A stretch of DNA of 64,000 nt from Heloderma charlesbogerti (GCA_026122225.1 JANEZZ010001900.1:1178001-1242000); one strand, 5' to 3'; positions 11,160 to 23,483 are shown, counted from the stretch's first letter. Made by a program: numbers and translations. Notes: generated by a model from the sequence alone, not told the origin.

Positions 11160-12240
11160 AATATATTTATTTCCATTTTATGGATGCAAAAATTGTGCAA
11201 CATTAAACCATATCATGGCTTCAATTCCAGTACCCATTTCCAGCTTCAAGCCATTCATACTATTTCCTCACATAAATAGCTTCATTTTGCTAAAGTTTCT
11301 CAGTGGAGAGATACCTGTAAATCTACAACTTCTGCACAGCAACGTGAAATCCTGGGCTAAAATTATTGCCAACAGCAGGTGCTGCTTTACATAAAATCAC
11401 CTGATATGGCATGAGATAATAAAGTTCAGAAACATAAGAAGAGACATTCTCTTCTAAATATTTGGGGAAATTGGAGGTACTTTTCTATTCAATTGGCATC
11501 CGTCTTTCCATCTGGGTGTTTATCAAGTGGAAAATACCCATGCAATTCACTTGCACAACTAAAAAATGCAGAAGATCAAATACTTAGCAGTAGAAAAAGA
11601 ATGTGGAAGATTGAACCAGATTTACTGACGTAAAAGAGATGGGATGGATGAGGGCAAAAGACAATGCAGGGCCAAAGTCTTCCAGGCTACAACTCAGAAT
11701 AGCAAAGACCAAGGCCAGAAGGAAGCTTTACTTCTACTGAGGAAAATCTAGCCTGAACGGACTAGACATTCTTCCTAGGAACAAACAATCAATGCCTAAA
11801 AACAGACAATAAGGCTTGATCAGTTGCTGACATATCTACAGAGAGAAAATACAAGTAGTTCTAAATGCAGAGACGAGGGAGTAAAATAACAAGTAACACA
11901 ATAGCCCGTTGGGACAGGGCAGGTGTCTATTTCTTCACACACATGTATCAAAGATATAAAAATATGCATTTAAATATGATTGAGAGAAAATACACATTTA
12001 AGTACATACTGAGAAGATTCCTCCCCGCCCCCTAGAAAATCATAGATGGATGCAGAAACAGATCGGAATGGAATTATGGGTAAAAATATGTGAAGGTGAC
12101 ATGAAGTGGAAATAGACAAGATTTGCCCTTCCCTAGCCACACTGTTTGTCTGTGAAGGTGGTCCATTTTGCCCCTGGCGATTTGGCCAAAGAGAATAGGT
12201 GTGTGACAGTATATTTATTCATCCACTTGTTTTGATGATG
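11160..12240. other. No gene or clear repeat seen
   Basis: AT-rich intronic DNA. An 'ATAGATGGATGCAGAAACAGA' like stretch near 12045-12120 resembles the first 90 bases of the window, suggesting a shared old repeat flank. Confidence 0.45.
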
Positions 12241-12248
12241 ATGTAGAG

Positions 12249-12565
12249 CAGGGGTGGGAAACCTCAGGCCTGGGGGCCAAATCCACCCCTCCAGAGTTCC
12301 CAATCCGGCCCTCCAGGATTCTCCAGCTCCTGACCTCTTTCCCCCAACTCACAATCATTTGGTAGCTTCCTGGCTTATGTGCAAGTGTGTTTTTTTTTCC
12401 ATTTGAAAAGGTTGAAATTTCTCTCCTGAGACTTAATTCTATCTGTAAGAACTTTAAGCTACAATATGCTGGTATTTATTTGTATTTGGCCCATCTCTTT
12501 TGCCTTCAGCCCCACCCACTACTGGATTGTGGCCCCCAAGAGCTGAAAAAGGTTCCCCACCCCTG
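12249..12565. mobile_element. Non-autonomous hAT, CAGGGGTGGG ends
   Basis: Inverted ends CAGGGGTGGGAAACCTCAGG and AAGGTTCCCCACCCCTG. A perfect 8-bp target duplication ATGTAGAG flanks it (12241-12248 and 12566-12573). The end sequence is of the hAT-Charlie/MER type. Length 317 bp, no coding. Confidence 0.88.
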
Positions 12566-12574
12566 ATGTAGAGT

Positions 12575-13975
12575 CTGAACATAAGTTCAGTGAATCCTAA
12601 GGAGAATCTTAGAATAGAGAAATGTTGTATCCTTAATCATACTACATAGTTCTTAAAAGACACAGGATGTATCCCTCAAAACCTATTTCAATATAAAGAG
12701 AATTTTTCTGTGGTTGTGCCTTGTCACCTTTCCTGTTCACATTTCTTCGTATTTACTGTCATGGATGCCAGTGGAGAATTCAGGGTTGACTCTTCAGTAA
12801 CAGGAGATGTAAAACTATAACGATGTATTCCTATAAATTCAGGGCTTTGTGACTGCCTAAGTGTTCATTGCTTTGTACATCATCTCACAAAAGAGAAATA
12901 ATATATATAGTTTAAGATAGCAGTGAATTATTCATGCAATTCAATACATGCAGCTAATGTTCATGCAAGTTACTCTATAATTTATTCCCATGTTCAAAAA
13001 TAAATGCACACCCCATGAAGTATGAATGGTATGCAAATGCAGAATTAGACATTATTAAAAAAAAAAAACACCCTTCAAAGGTATAGCCCGATCCTTTCCT
13101 AGCCGCTTCTACTACTGAACATTTTGAGGAGAAATGCGCCTAATTTGACATATGCTCATTATTCATATTTGATAGAGCACATATACATTCTGTGCTAGGT
13201 ATGTGTACTCAAGTATGAAAAATAAAGTGACTATTGGCCCTGTATCAAACACACAAAGCCACATCCACTTTAATCAGTAAACCCTATCCATTCCTTGAGG
13301 CATGTTCACATTACACAGTGTGCCAAGGTCTTTGGGACAAAAGTGGACAGAGCTATCCTTGTTTGATGTTGCCCAACCCACTTACGGCATATTAATATAC
13401 ATAGTGCTAATCTTGAAAGATCTCCATGCTTTTTTGTACACTGTCAGCACATAAATTTAGCCTAGCTAATCACAAGAAGCATAGTGTTGGGTTCCTTTTA
13501 AACTGTCTCCTCTATTCCAATATAAATGAAGTTCCTACTACCATAAACATATTTTGTACTACATATGTGGGGAAAATAGAAAATAAGCAGATTTTCTTAT
13601 GTTTCAAACCCTGTGTTTCAAAGCAGATCCTCAGTAACCAGTAAATTGATCCCACCAGATTTGTCTACTTTTATTTTTAAAAGTACTTAAAAAAACTATT
13701 TTATACAGCAATGAAAATTTTGGCAAACACATCAGCATTGTTTTATCAAGAGCTTACAGTGGCATCAAGTACTCATGTTTCATTGATACTACCCAATTCC
13801 ACAAACCCTACACAATGAACACACTCATGGTAATGCATTTGTCTTTGATTTATTTATGAACTGTTCTGATATCTGATCTCTGTGTGCTGTAGGTACAAGC
13901 CCCAGCACCCCCCTATAAAACTACCCTTTCCCAAAAATAAAGCTCTAACAAGATTTCTACAAACAGAATGAAGAC
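12575..13975. other. No gene or clear repeat seen
   Basis: AT-rich intronic DNA with short A-runs. No exon signal recognised. Confidence 0.45.
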
Positions 13976-13979
13976 ACTG

Positions 13980-14125
13980 GTTTGCACATTCACCACGGTG
14001 GCTTGTTTAAGCCACAGTGTGTGCCAAGCACGATTTGAATAATCACCACGCAGGCATGGCTTGTCGGAGAGTTAAATAACCCTCAAATAACCCATGGGTA
14101 TTGTTGGGTTATTTGAGGGTGTGAC
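13980..14125. mobile_element. Harbinger-like MITE fragment
   Basis: CTGGTTTGCACATTCACCAC, GGCTTGTTTAAGCCACAGTG and CACGATTTGAATAATCACC match the interior and ends of the inverted repeat near 3214-3440. The right part forms a hairpin (AACCCTCAAATAACCCA...TTGGGTTATTTGAGGGT). Confidence 0.6.
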
Positions 14126-14130
14126 ATTAT

Positions 14131-14178
14131 ACACACACATACACACACATATATATACATACATATATATATATATGG
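14131..14178. repeat. (CA)/(TA) microsatellite
   Basis: Mixed CA then TA dinucleotides, adjacent to the MITE fragment. Confidence 0.85.
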
Positions 14179-15070
14179 AGTTTGTAAGTATAATGATGTA
14201 TTCCTGTTATAAGTCTATGTTTATGTGGAGTATCTCTAGGGTGAGAGTGAAATGATTGGCTGAGTGAGTGAGAGGAGGGGTGAAGTGTGTGTGCTATAAA
14301 AACTGGGTGCTGGGCTTGTGCAATTCAGACAGGGTTTAGAACTGTGACAAGAAATAGATGAGAGACTGGATGAGTTACAGAGAGAGAAGATCTGTGGTGA
14401 TCGTGAAGTGATTGACTGAGAGGGTGATCTGGAGGATTGTGTATCGGAGAACATACATTGATAGAACCGTTAAGAGTTACTCATTTACTATTCAACAACT
14501 TAGAGCTGTAATTAATAACGTTTTATTGGTTCATACAAAACCTACACTTTCTGCTCTTGGCTACATAAGGGGAAGGTAATAAAGGGAAACAATATGGGTG
14601 ATAATATAAACAAATAGGGTATTCTCACTGGGAAGGGGCAGGAATGCCACAGAGGGTTGTTTAACCCTCCACAGGGCATGTAAGCATGCAGCCTCTCACA
14701 TATGCTCAAAAGAATCCATATTCTCTCTTTGGATGTGTCCACATAGGAAGGACTTTAGCCTGGTAGGGTGAACTCAGGCCTCATTCTGAAGCCCTATATC
14801 TGCTGACATCAACCACAAAGTAGGTCAGGTGCAAAACTAGTTGGAGCTGAATTAATGCCAGCTATGTGAAAGCTGCAAAGGAATATGAACATAAGGATTG
14901 TTCTGCTGGTTCAGAGCTCCTCAGTGCACAAATGAAGTTAGGCTATTTTGCCCCAGTTTGCTCAACTTTCTACAAACTTTGCTCTGAGGGACAAATGGAA
15001 TGCCTGATTTGGCCTGTTGTCGTCTTACTCAACAAGTTGTCATGTATATGCACAGAACAAAAGCTAATAA

Positions 15071-15209
15071 GGGCGCAATCCTATGCATGTTTAGACAGAA
15101 AAAAGTCCTACAACTCCCAGCATTCCCTCCCTAGGTAGCCATGCTGGCTGGGGAATGCTAGGAGTCATGTAGAACATCTTTCTGTCTAAACATGCATATA
15201 ACTGCACTC
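15071..15209. mobile_element. Short palindromic MITE with TAA duplication
   Basis: Left arm GGGCGCAATCCTATGCATG...TTTAGACAGAAA; right arm TTTCTGTCTAAACATGCATA...ACTGCACTC. It is flanked by TAA at 15068-15070 and 15210-15212. The inner sequence contains ACTCCCAGCATTCC and its inverse. Half copies of the same family occur at about 29950-30009 and 45884-45943. PIF/Harbinger-like by its target duplication. Confidence 0.75.
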
Positions 15210-15900
15210 TAAATAACTCCAGACTTTTCAAGCATTTTGATGACTTCTGAAGATAAATTCTCTTAGCCTTGCATCCAGCTGAATCACTGTTAACATCTGC
15301 ACTGATGCAAATGAAAAACCCGTATCTGTTCCCTAACATGGTCTACAGAGTCTGGGTACAATTAAATGAAGAGTGCGCCTGCTTCAAAATTCTAATTTAT
15401 TTTTTACAGCAAATAAAAATTCTTTATTAGATATTTTTGTAGTTATCATGGCTACATTCAATGTTCCAGCAGTTATAAAGCACTCCAAACAGAGCATTTA
15501 AATAAGTTCACGCAACTTGTACAGGAAGATTTTACTTCAAATGGATTTAGCATATCTTAAAAAAAGCATGAACACAGTACAATTTTAAAAACAGTAGTGG
15601 GGTCTCCAACGTGGTTCCCGGCCCATCCTGATTTTTTTAATTATTATTTTTAAAACACATTTAACTGGGAGGCAGGTATGCTGCAAAGTGAAGGGCCGAC
15701 TTCAGCGGCATCCTTATTTCCAAGAATGCATCTGGGCTGACATGGGTCCCAGGAATATGCTTAGAAAATAAAAGTGATGAGGGGCTGAAGCCCAGTGCTT
15801 CATTAGTAGCAAGCATCATGGGAGCGGGACAGGTTGGCACTGAGTGGCAGGGGTATTGCCCATGCTGTGTATATTATGCCTTTGGGGGATAGGGTATTAG

Positions 15901-16135
15901 CTTGCTTGTTTTGTTTGTTTTGCTAGTGTGTGTTTTTCCTGGGTTTGCCTGTATGTGTGTATTTGTCTAGGTTTGTTGTGTGTTTGTCTGGTATTGGGGT
16001 GGGGTGTGTTCTGCCTAGGTTTTGTGCGTGTGTGTGTGTTTACCTTGAATTTTTTTGTGTATGGTGTTTTTCCCGAGTTTTGTGTGTGTATGGGTGGCTG
16101 TTTGGTGTGGGTGGCTGTGTTGCCTGTGTGTGTAA
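15901..16135. repeat. GT-rich low-complexity tract
   Basis: Dense TG and TTTG runs without regular units. The open frames across it (Val/Cys/Phe-rich) are compositional. Confidence 0.75.
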
Positions 16136-16437
16136 GCTCAGACTCCACTTCTACTACCTTGTACTTAGGTTCTTGGGCAAGTCACTTTTCTTTTAGCCTC
16201 ATCAGTTTGCCTTCTGGGAAACTGATGTTTTGTGACTGGCCACACCTACCATGGCAGCCATTTTGTGAATGGGCAAGCCCCCACATAGCAGCCACTTGGT
16301 GAGGGTGCCCGTGACATTCTCAACATTACAAATGTGCCCATTTGGATCACAAACCCCTGAAACAGTACAATACCTTTGAGGTTTGAAAAATAGTCATACG
16401 CACATAGCCTTTGTAGAATACGGTCTACGACAGACGT

Positions 16438-16615
16438 TATATCTGTGTCTAGCAGCCACATCTTTTTTCATTTTTACTGTAGAGTAGGTGTAGCAGGCCC
16501 GATATGGCTAGAAACCATAGTGTGGGGGTAGGGTGGCTTTTAAGATCTGGATCAGGCTCCCTACACCTACTCTAGAGTAAAAATGAAAATGAACATAGCT
16601 GCTAAACACAGGTTT
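16438..16615. repeat. Imperfect palindrome, MITE-like
   Basis: TTTCATTTTTACTGTAGAGT...AGGTGTAG near 16468-16500 is the reverse complement of CTACACCTACTCTAGAGTAA near 16562-16590. The match continues outward (CTGTGTCTAGCAGCCA versus its inverse at 16594-16610). Confidence 0.65.
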
Positions 16616-17271
16616 AAGGTAATACCTGTTTTGGCCCTCAAACAACTTTCCTTTGGAAATATATGGGAGAATTTTGAAAGCATACAGTCTTTGCAAAAGA
16701 AACGTCCATTTATTTTGCAATTTGTCAAAAGGTGTGATAAATTGAAATAAGAGAAAACAACACCCCCCAACTTAGCAATGGCTTTGGGGTACTGACAAAC
16801 AGTACACCTGGATTGAGAATGTGAATGTATGTGTCAATACACCTTTACAATAAGGCTAGTACAAACAAGTACACACTGTTAAGAGGATGCAATAGATGAA
16901 ACTAGTCACTGTGACTGAACTAGAAATGAAAAAGAAAGCCATGTTCCTTGGGGTACTCAGATTTTCTCCCAACTCCTGCTGTTCTTCCAAAATCACTAAC
17001 ACCCACGCACCTTCTGGAGACCAAGAGCTCTTTATTTCAGGAAGGATGATTCATTGCTAAAGTCCAGTTTAGAGCCCTGATGAGGCAAATTGGTCCCAGT
17101 ACCTTCAACAGTTCATCTCCTCTGGGTGTCTGAGTCACAAACAGACATGCTGATCACTCAATGGCATTTTCTACATGCAGCACGGTTTTTGTCACCCCTC
17201 CTGGAGCTTCTAGTTGCAGGTCACTGAACTATCTGCTGTTACAATGTCTCCTGGCTGCTCTCATTCCATAC

Positions 17272-17384
17272 ATCACAAGCTGAATAAACAGGCCACAATG
17301 ACTGGTTCTACATACTAATATGGTCTAAGAGGATATAGAACCAGTTGTTGTGGTCAGTTTATTCAACTTGTAATGTATGGAATG
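17272..17384. repeat. Palindromic element, about 50-bp arms
   Basis: Left arm CATTCCATACATCACAAGCT...GAATAAAC...GGTTCTACATA and right arm TATAGAACCAG...GTTTATTCAACTTG...TATGGAATG are reverse complements with about six differences. MITE-like; no target duplication is certain. Confidence 0.7.
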
Positions 17385-17389
17385 AGTGA

Positions 17390-18740
17390 GACACTGCTGA
17401 AGACACCACCCCAAGATGAACTTCTAGGGCTCTAGAAGATCACTAACAGCTTTGCTACTTCAGTTGGGCATTATACCTTGAAATGGGTACTTCAATCCCC
17501 TAACCTAAGCTAGGAACATGAGATGCTGCTATGACAACCCATAAGCCTTTAATGGGGGAATCAGAGCAGTCACCCAACATTTGGTTAGCAAATCCTTCCA
17601 GTCTTGACTGTTCAGAAGACTGTAAGAGATGACAGCTTTAAGGGATGGCTAGGGACAGGTTCACCCGTGAAAGCAGTGTCATGGATACCACCCAAAATTG
17701 CTTTCATGTGATTTGGTCTCCATGCAACTGCTGTAATATCTGAATACATTTCATTCCTGCATCGGTTGCCCAGACTGTACAATAAGCCGTTGTGGGGCTG
17801 TCAAAAGAGTATTACTATATCAGCCCGTGCTTATGTTCAGATATTGAATTCTCTCACTTATGAAACAGTAAGGCTATTTACAAATCCATGTCCTCTCATT
17901 GAGTGGAGTTGGTATTACAGAACATGTAGGGAAGAGGAAGTATAAGTAACATCTGCTTCCTGCTCCCTCAGATCTCTCTAGCATCCAAAGCTGCACAATG
18001 ACATCTCTTGCTACAGTCAAAAACATAAGGTGGGCCTATTTACATCAGAGGGGAAGATGTAAATTTTGGACACTACAAGTAAGTAAAGAGAATGAAAAGC
18101 ATGGGTCACTTTCTGAAACCCGTAATCTTATTTTAATGAGGAAATGAACTACCAAATAAGTGTTTCAACTTGGCAGCATATGCGATTAGCACTGCTAAAA
18201 TCCTGAGCATCTATGATGCAAAGGTGCTATGAGGTGCTACTGCTGCCACATAACCACGATGAACAGAAGTGGCATCATAAAGAGTTGCATGGCACAAAAT
18301 TAGGAGCAGGGAAGTAGCAACAGAGGACTGAAGATGATTATTGGGCAGAGCAATCCAAAGGTGCAGGAGAGGGAGAATCCAAAATTGGAGGAACCACCAC
18401 ATCCAAAGTCCTGTCAGGCTCCAGCTAGCAGGGCAGAAGCTGCAGAGTGACTGCAGGGAAAATAAGTATACCAGCTCCAGGGCTGGCATTTATTTTTCCC
18501 CATTCCAGGGGGTTGTTGGGTATGGGACTAGCAGATCCAAAGCTTCCTTCACTCCACCCATACACCCTTTTTGCCAATACTGCTCTCAAAGGGGCAAGGG
18601 CAGTGAAGGTCTCTGTGCTGTGACAGGGAGGACTGCAAGGGTGGATTCCCACTTTGCATGTGGAGAGGGAGATACGCTAACTTCTTTGGTCCCTGGAAAA
18701 CCCTCCCATTTTGAATATCACAAAGAGAATAATGCCAGTA
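17390..18740. other. No gene or clear repeat seen
   Basis: Intronic DNA. A 158-codon open frame on the plus strand near 18341-18817 has no recognisable domain and runs into the adjacent repeat, so it is not called. Confidence 0.45.
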
Positions 18741-18746
18741 CAAATA

Positions 18747-19141
18747 AAGCCCTATTCACATGTTACTCACATGTAGGGCCTTACCATTTTGAAGCAGGAG
18801 CAGGGCCATGCTTTTAGCCCCGCCCCCAATGTTGCATTTTTGATGTCTGATATCCCACCGTTGAATGTGGCTGTTTGCATAGGAATCCAACGCAAGAGCA
18901 CAGCTTGCATGTAAGGATTCCTCATGGTTGGGACACACCCTGCAACTAGATATCCCAGTCGTCCAGAGCCCCTACACACGAGAAGCTGCTTGCACATTGA
19001 TACTTCTGTGAGAAGAACTACATTCAATGCATGAACATTGGACTACTGAGATGCTATGTCAGGAGTGTGGCTAAAAGCACAGCCCCACTCCTGCTTCAAT
19101 ACAGTAAGGCTCTACACACAAGTAACACAAGAGTAGGGCTT
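18747..19141. mobile_element. MITE-like element with about 75-bp inverted ends
   Basis: Left end AGCCCTATTCACATGTTACT...GAAGCAGGAG...GCTTTTAGCC is matched in reverse by GGCTAAAAGC...CTCCTGCTTCAA...AGTAACACAAGAGTAGGGCT. Flanking triplets are TAA and TAT, close to but not an exact TWA duplication. Confidence 0.65.
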
Positions 19142-19665
19142 ATACCCATTTAGTATTTCATGGTATCCTTTGTTATAAAGGTAGTAGCTGACAGCACAGT
19201 AGTAGGACAAGCCACTCTGCACGTTCACAGCTATGTATTATGTACATCTGTAGGACTGAGAGTCTTACATCTTTATTTTTAATAAGGAAGTATGACTGTT
19301 AGCTTGCTCAAGCATAAGCCTTTCAGAACAGAGAATGTGTGTGTGTGTATAAACACTATGAAACATCAAGCACAATTTCAACTATTTTAACTCTTAACTA
19401 TAATTTTGCTTGGTGTTGTGATCTCCTAATGCACAAGATGTATAAGGAAACTATAGTTCTAAAGTTCTGTTGATATTGCTGTTTTACCCCTTTTCTTTTC
19501 AGTAGTGCACATCTTTTGAGCCAAGCCATTCTTAAGATTAATACTTTCTTCCAGGTATGACTTTTAGGTGATCATTTTTTGTGCAAATACTTACAAAGAA
19601 TAAAAAGTTAAGGACTATCATATGAAATTTGCAACTGTAGTTGCCAGCAGCCACTTTAACAATAA

Positions 19666-20129
19666 GAGAGCAACCCCATGGCCCCTGGGTAAGCATCCAG
19701 GACCACAGGATTGTTTGGATTCCCCTTTCCAAGGTCAGAGACAGCACTCTGACCTTGGAAGGGGGAGTCAGAGATCCGACCCTGCTCCCCCACCCCATCA
19801 CAGCCGGCATGGAAAGAACCACGCTGGCTGTCCTCCAACATCGGGAAAGTGACCTTGAAGGAGAAGAAAAGGGGGGGTTCCAATGGGCAGGGAGGAGACT
19901 GGAAAGGCCAGGATAGGAATTATCCTGAACCTCTTCCAACCTCCTTCCCTTCCCCTCCAAAGCACTCTCGCTAGATGGGCTAAAAAACCTGTCTAGCAAA
20001 ATCTACAGGGCAGGAGGGTAGGGAGGCGAAGATAGCCTCCACCACTCCTCCACCCTGCATTGGATGATTGGATGCCCCCGAGTCTGGAGGCTTCCGATCA
20101 CCAAGGGTGCAATCAACGGAATTGTGCCC
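19666..20129. mobile_element. PIF/Harbinger-like MITE, family A
   Basis: Left end GAGAGCAACCCCATGGCC; right end GGAATTGTGCCC, with TAA on each side (19663-19665 and 20130-20132). The interior shares the CTCC...GCCTTGCATTGGAT-type region and the CTAGCnAnnTnTGC segments of family A. A GGTCAGAG/CTCTGACC-type hairpin lies near 19732-19765. Confidence 0.65.
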
Positions 20130-20871
20130 TAAAGTATATTGAGCCATGATGCAGAAATACATGTCTCTAACCATTCAAAAGCAATTGCAATAGTTTATGC
20201 CCTCTTTGGAACAAAATTTTACTGTCCTACAAGAAACTGAATTATATTCACACCAGAAAGAATGACCCTGTCCCAAGATCATATATGTAAGTTCCCATAA
20301 GTAAAAATAATAATGATGATCAGAACTACAAATAACAAGCATACCAGTCAAATTTCTGAGAACAGGGATATAAATGAATCATATCTGCACATTTTAACCA
20401 GGGGCCAGTCTCTACCAAAGTTCTCCATGCAATCATATACATAGGTAGAAATCGAGGTAGAGAACCAGCTCAAGGCATGTACCACCTAGTTTACACACTA
20501 ACCTTTTCCTCTGTGTACTTGACAGCATGGAGAAAAAAATAACTGGTGTGAATTCATTATAAGGATCATGGCAACTATTTGGATCTCATACTGACTGAAA
20601 AGTGACATTTCAGGTGACGAAGAGTCCATTGAGATATTTGTCAAAGTTCCTTTGGTGAGCATCTCAATGGACACTGGTCCCATGCAGAAGGTGGATGGAT
20701 TATGAGGTAGTTGCTAAATCAGCTTATTCTGAACAGTCAAGTGAGAAGAGTGGTGCTAATCTTCCAAGGTTTCCTACTCTTCATCTGAAGATGTGACGCT
20801 ACAGAACTGTGTAATTAAGGGGGCAGTAGAAACACTGCCGGCATGCTTAAGCCCACTTATCTTCAGGTTGG

Positions 20872-20960
20872 CAATCCTATATATACACACTAACCTAGGA
20901 GTAAGTCCTATTGAACTGAATGGGGGTTTACTTCTGAGTAGACATGTATAGAAATGCACT
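20872..20960. repeat. Short interspersed repeat, family S
   Basis: AATCCTATATATACACACTA, GGAGTAAGTCCTATTGAACT and ACTTCTGAGTAGACATGTAT match the family S pattern. Confidence 0.7.
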
Positions 20961-20993
20961 GTTAATGAACAGCATGTCTATCTCTGTACTAGA

Positions 20994-21126
20994 GCCTTCT
21001 CCAACCTGGTGCCCTCCAGATATTTTGGACTTCAATTCCCATCAGCCCCAACCAACATGGCCAATAGCCAGGAATGCTGGAGTTGTATTCTGGAACATCT
21101 GGAGGGTGCTGATTGGAGGAGGCTGC
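20994..21126. mobile_element. Palindromic MITE, CCCTCCAGAT family
   Basis: CCAACCTGGTGCCCTCCAGA...GGACTTCAATTCCCATCAG at the left is mirrored by GGAGTTGTATTC...ACATCTGGAGGGTGC at the right. The same family is at 21165-21292, 31014-31135 and 32488-32622. Confidence 0.75.
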
Positions 21127-21164
21127 TGTACTAAGCAGTAGTCTTGTTCAACGAAAGGAATGAG

Positions 21165-21292
21165 GAACGTGTGGCCCTCCAGATGTTATTGGACTGCAAC
21201 TCCCATTATCCTTTACCATTGGCTATGCTGGCTAGGGCTGAGGGGAGTTGTAGTCCATCAATATGTGGACAGCCACACATTCCCCACCCTTG
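21165..21292. mobile_element. Palindromic MITE, CCCTCCAGAT family
   Basis: GGCCCTCCAGATGTTATTGG...ACTGCAACTCCCATTATCC and its inverse GGGGAGTTGTAGTCCATCAA...GTGG. It lies 39 bp from the previous copy. Confidence 0.7.
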
Positions 21293-21299
21293 GTCTATA

Positions 21300-22500
21300 A
21301 TATATTAGCCAGTATTCTTTTTATCGATAATATATCCATATACCTGATGGCTGACTCTAGAAAAAAATGGCCATAGTATAGTCTTTGATTATGCATCAAG
21401 ACCAATACTTACATACCATTTCTCGCCTTAATGAAACCAAACCAAAGAGTAACATTTTTTTTTCAAATGTTAGGAAGCGGGGGTGAAATTACACTCTTGG
21501 TATGCAGGTTAAATGAAAGTACATGCCATGTCTTTATATAAATGCAGAAAAGCAATTTTGCCAGATGGTGAAATTGGGCAATTCATCTCAGATGTTCATC
21601 ACCATCATGTTCTCACACCCACTGAGTTGTTCTAAAACTATCTTTCATGAAACCAAATAAAATTGGCTTGTGTAAGTAACATGCTGAAATAAACACTGAT
21701 GTTATGTAAGAGGCATCTGAAATACTGCTCATCATTTATATGAGGACATCGTGTTGACCATTGCAAAAAGTTGACTGCATGACATTACTGTGCAGAACGT
21801 GAATATGTAGATTTCTATTGCAAGACTTTGTGAGGAAAAATACTCATGTTCTTATGGTAGCTCCAAACAGGAAAAAAATAGAAAAAAATTATCCTAAATT
21901 ATTTGAACCTACATAATAAATTAGTAGTTTCTATGAACTAGAAACTGCAACATGTGTGAGATGCTTCAGGTCTATAATCAGTCATTCCCATCCATTGGCT
22001 GAATAGGACAGCTTTGTAAGTTCCTGTGGATAGTTTATTTATTTATTTAACATGTATTTAATAGATTTAATAGACTGACCATATTTAAAATATCTCTAAG
22101 AGGAGAACTTGGTTCTCTATGTTGCCACGATAAACATGATGGTCAAACGTGCCTCTTCTCAGTTGACAATTAGGTTTGGAAAACCAAGCTATTTTCCAAG
22201 TTTCAAATCCCAAATTTGAAAACCCTGGGGGAAGCTTCATGGCAACACACTGAGAATCGCTTTCAGCTTTTCCCCACTTTTTCCTGAAAACAGCTTTAGT
22301 CTGTCAACAGCAGCACACAAAGCAGGAGCAGCCGAGTATACAGCCCCTAAAAGTGATTTTCAATGCATTGCCAGTAGTTGACACCTTGGGGGGGGGGGTG
22401 GGCAGAGCCAGGGCAGAGAGGTGAATGTTCTCAACCCCTGAAGTGCTGCTCAGCAAATGAGAGAGGCTTGTTTCCCACTCCTGGCTCCCCACTGCTACTT
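21300..22500. other. No gene or clear repeat seen
   Basis: AT-rich intronic DNA. No supported exon, RNA gene or mobile element end was found. Confidence 0.45.
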
Positions 22501-22505
22501 TGCTG

Positions 22506-23483
22506 TTTATGAATGGGAAAGGCAAGGTATTTACTCTCTCTATCTAAAGCAGTAAGTGCACAATTGTGAATAGGAGTAAAATCACTATAGCAGGCTAGCT
22601 ACTCTTTTTCCCCATTGGCATTACTGTCACCAGGGAGAGTAACTACCCTGCCTTTCCCATTCATAAAGTGCTACAGCTTTAGCCAGCCAGGGTAACTAGC
22701 CTGGGAGGCGTGAGGCTGACCCCGCAGAAGAAAATGCAGCCCCAGGAGAGAGAAGCTCGGAACCGCTTCTGGAAGAGTGGTAGTCAGAAGAGATCAATTA
22801 AAGAGGCTGCCCCCTCCCGAACCCCAGACAAGCCCTGCAGGAACAGCCACCGGCAAGAACGTGGTGGTGGCGGTGGCAGTGGCAGTGGCAGGACTCACCT
22901 GTCTCCCTGCAGAGCTCCTTGTTCAGAAGCCACTTTCCCTGGAGGGCAGTGCCAGAAAGCCTCCCCTGCCTCCGTGCCTGCCCCCACCCCCAGCCCTGAG
23001 TCTGCCACAAGCAACTCCCAAGCGCAGCCTGCTGCAAGGATCAACTCAAGAGCTCCACTGCAATCCAGGCATGGATGGAGGGATGGGTGGCAGAGATGAT
23101 GGCAGCAGCAGCATCTGCCCAGGCTCCCTGCCCACCCACCCCACTCCCTGCCTAGCCACACGAGGGCCCTTCAGCAGCCCAGCACCTCTCTAGCTTCGCT
23201 GTCTCAGGCTGAGAAACATGCCCGCCAGCTGTAACGCTTTTATGAATGGGGAAGGCAAATCGTAATTTTCATGGGAAGTAAAATCACTATAGCACATTTA
23301 TGGATGGAAAAGGCAGTGGGAGTAACTAGCCTGCCTTCCCCATTCATAAAAGCACTATAGGGATCACTCCCCTTCAAAATAGCACACGTACTTCTTCAGA
23401 AGAGTCGCTTGCCTGCTTTTTCCATTCATAACATCGCCACTACAGCTCTTTTATGAATGGGAAAGGCAGGGCAGTTACTCTGG
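22506..23483. repeat. Cluster of alternating inverted TTTATGAATGGGAAAGGCA units
   Basis: The motif TTTATGAATGGGRAAGGCA occurs forward at about 22506, 23239, 23296 (diverged) and 23449, and inverted at about 22647, 23330 and 23411. It is often followed by GTTACTC or its mirror and CACTATAG. Two form clear hairpins (22506-22667 and 23296-23360). A GC-rich 500-bp block (22690-23220) lies between them. Probably several nested copies of one MITE family. Confidence 0.6.

Noticed and set aside
15928..16302. 124-codon Cys/Val/Phe-rich open frame resembling membrane segments
   Set aside because: Comes from a GT-rich low-complexity tract.
18341..18817. 158-codon open frame
   Set aside because: No recognisable domain or codon bias; the end overlaps a MITE terminus.
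22710..23193. Two overlapping open frames of about 130 codons
   Set aside because: GC-rich repeat core with Pro/Ser/Gly bias, no domain, no splice signals, surrounded by inverted MITE motifs.
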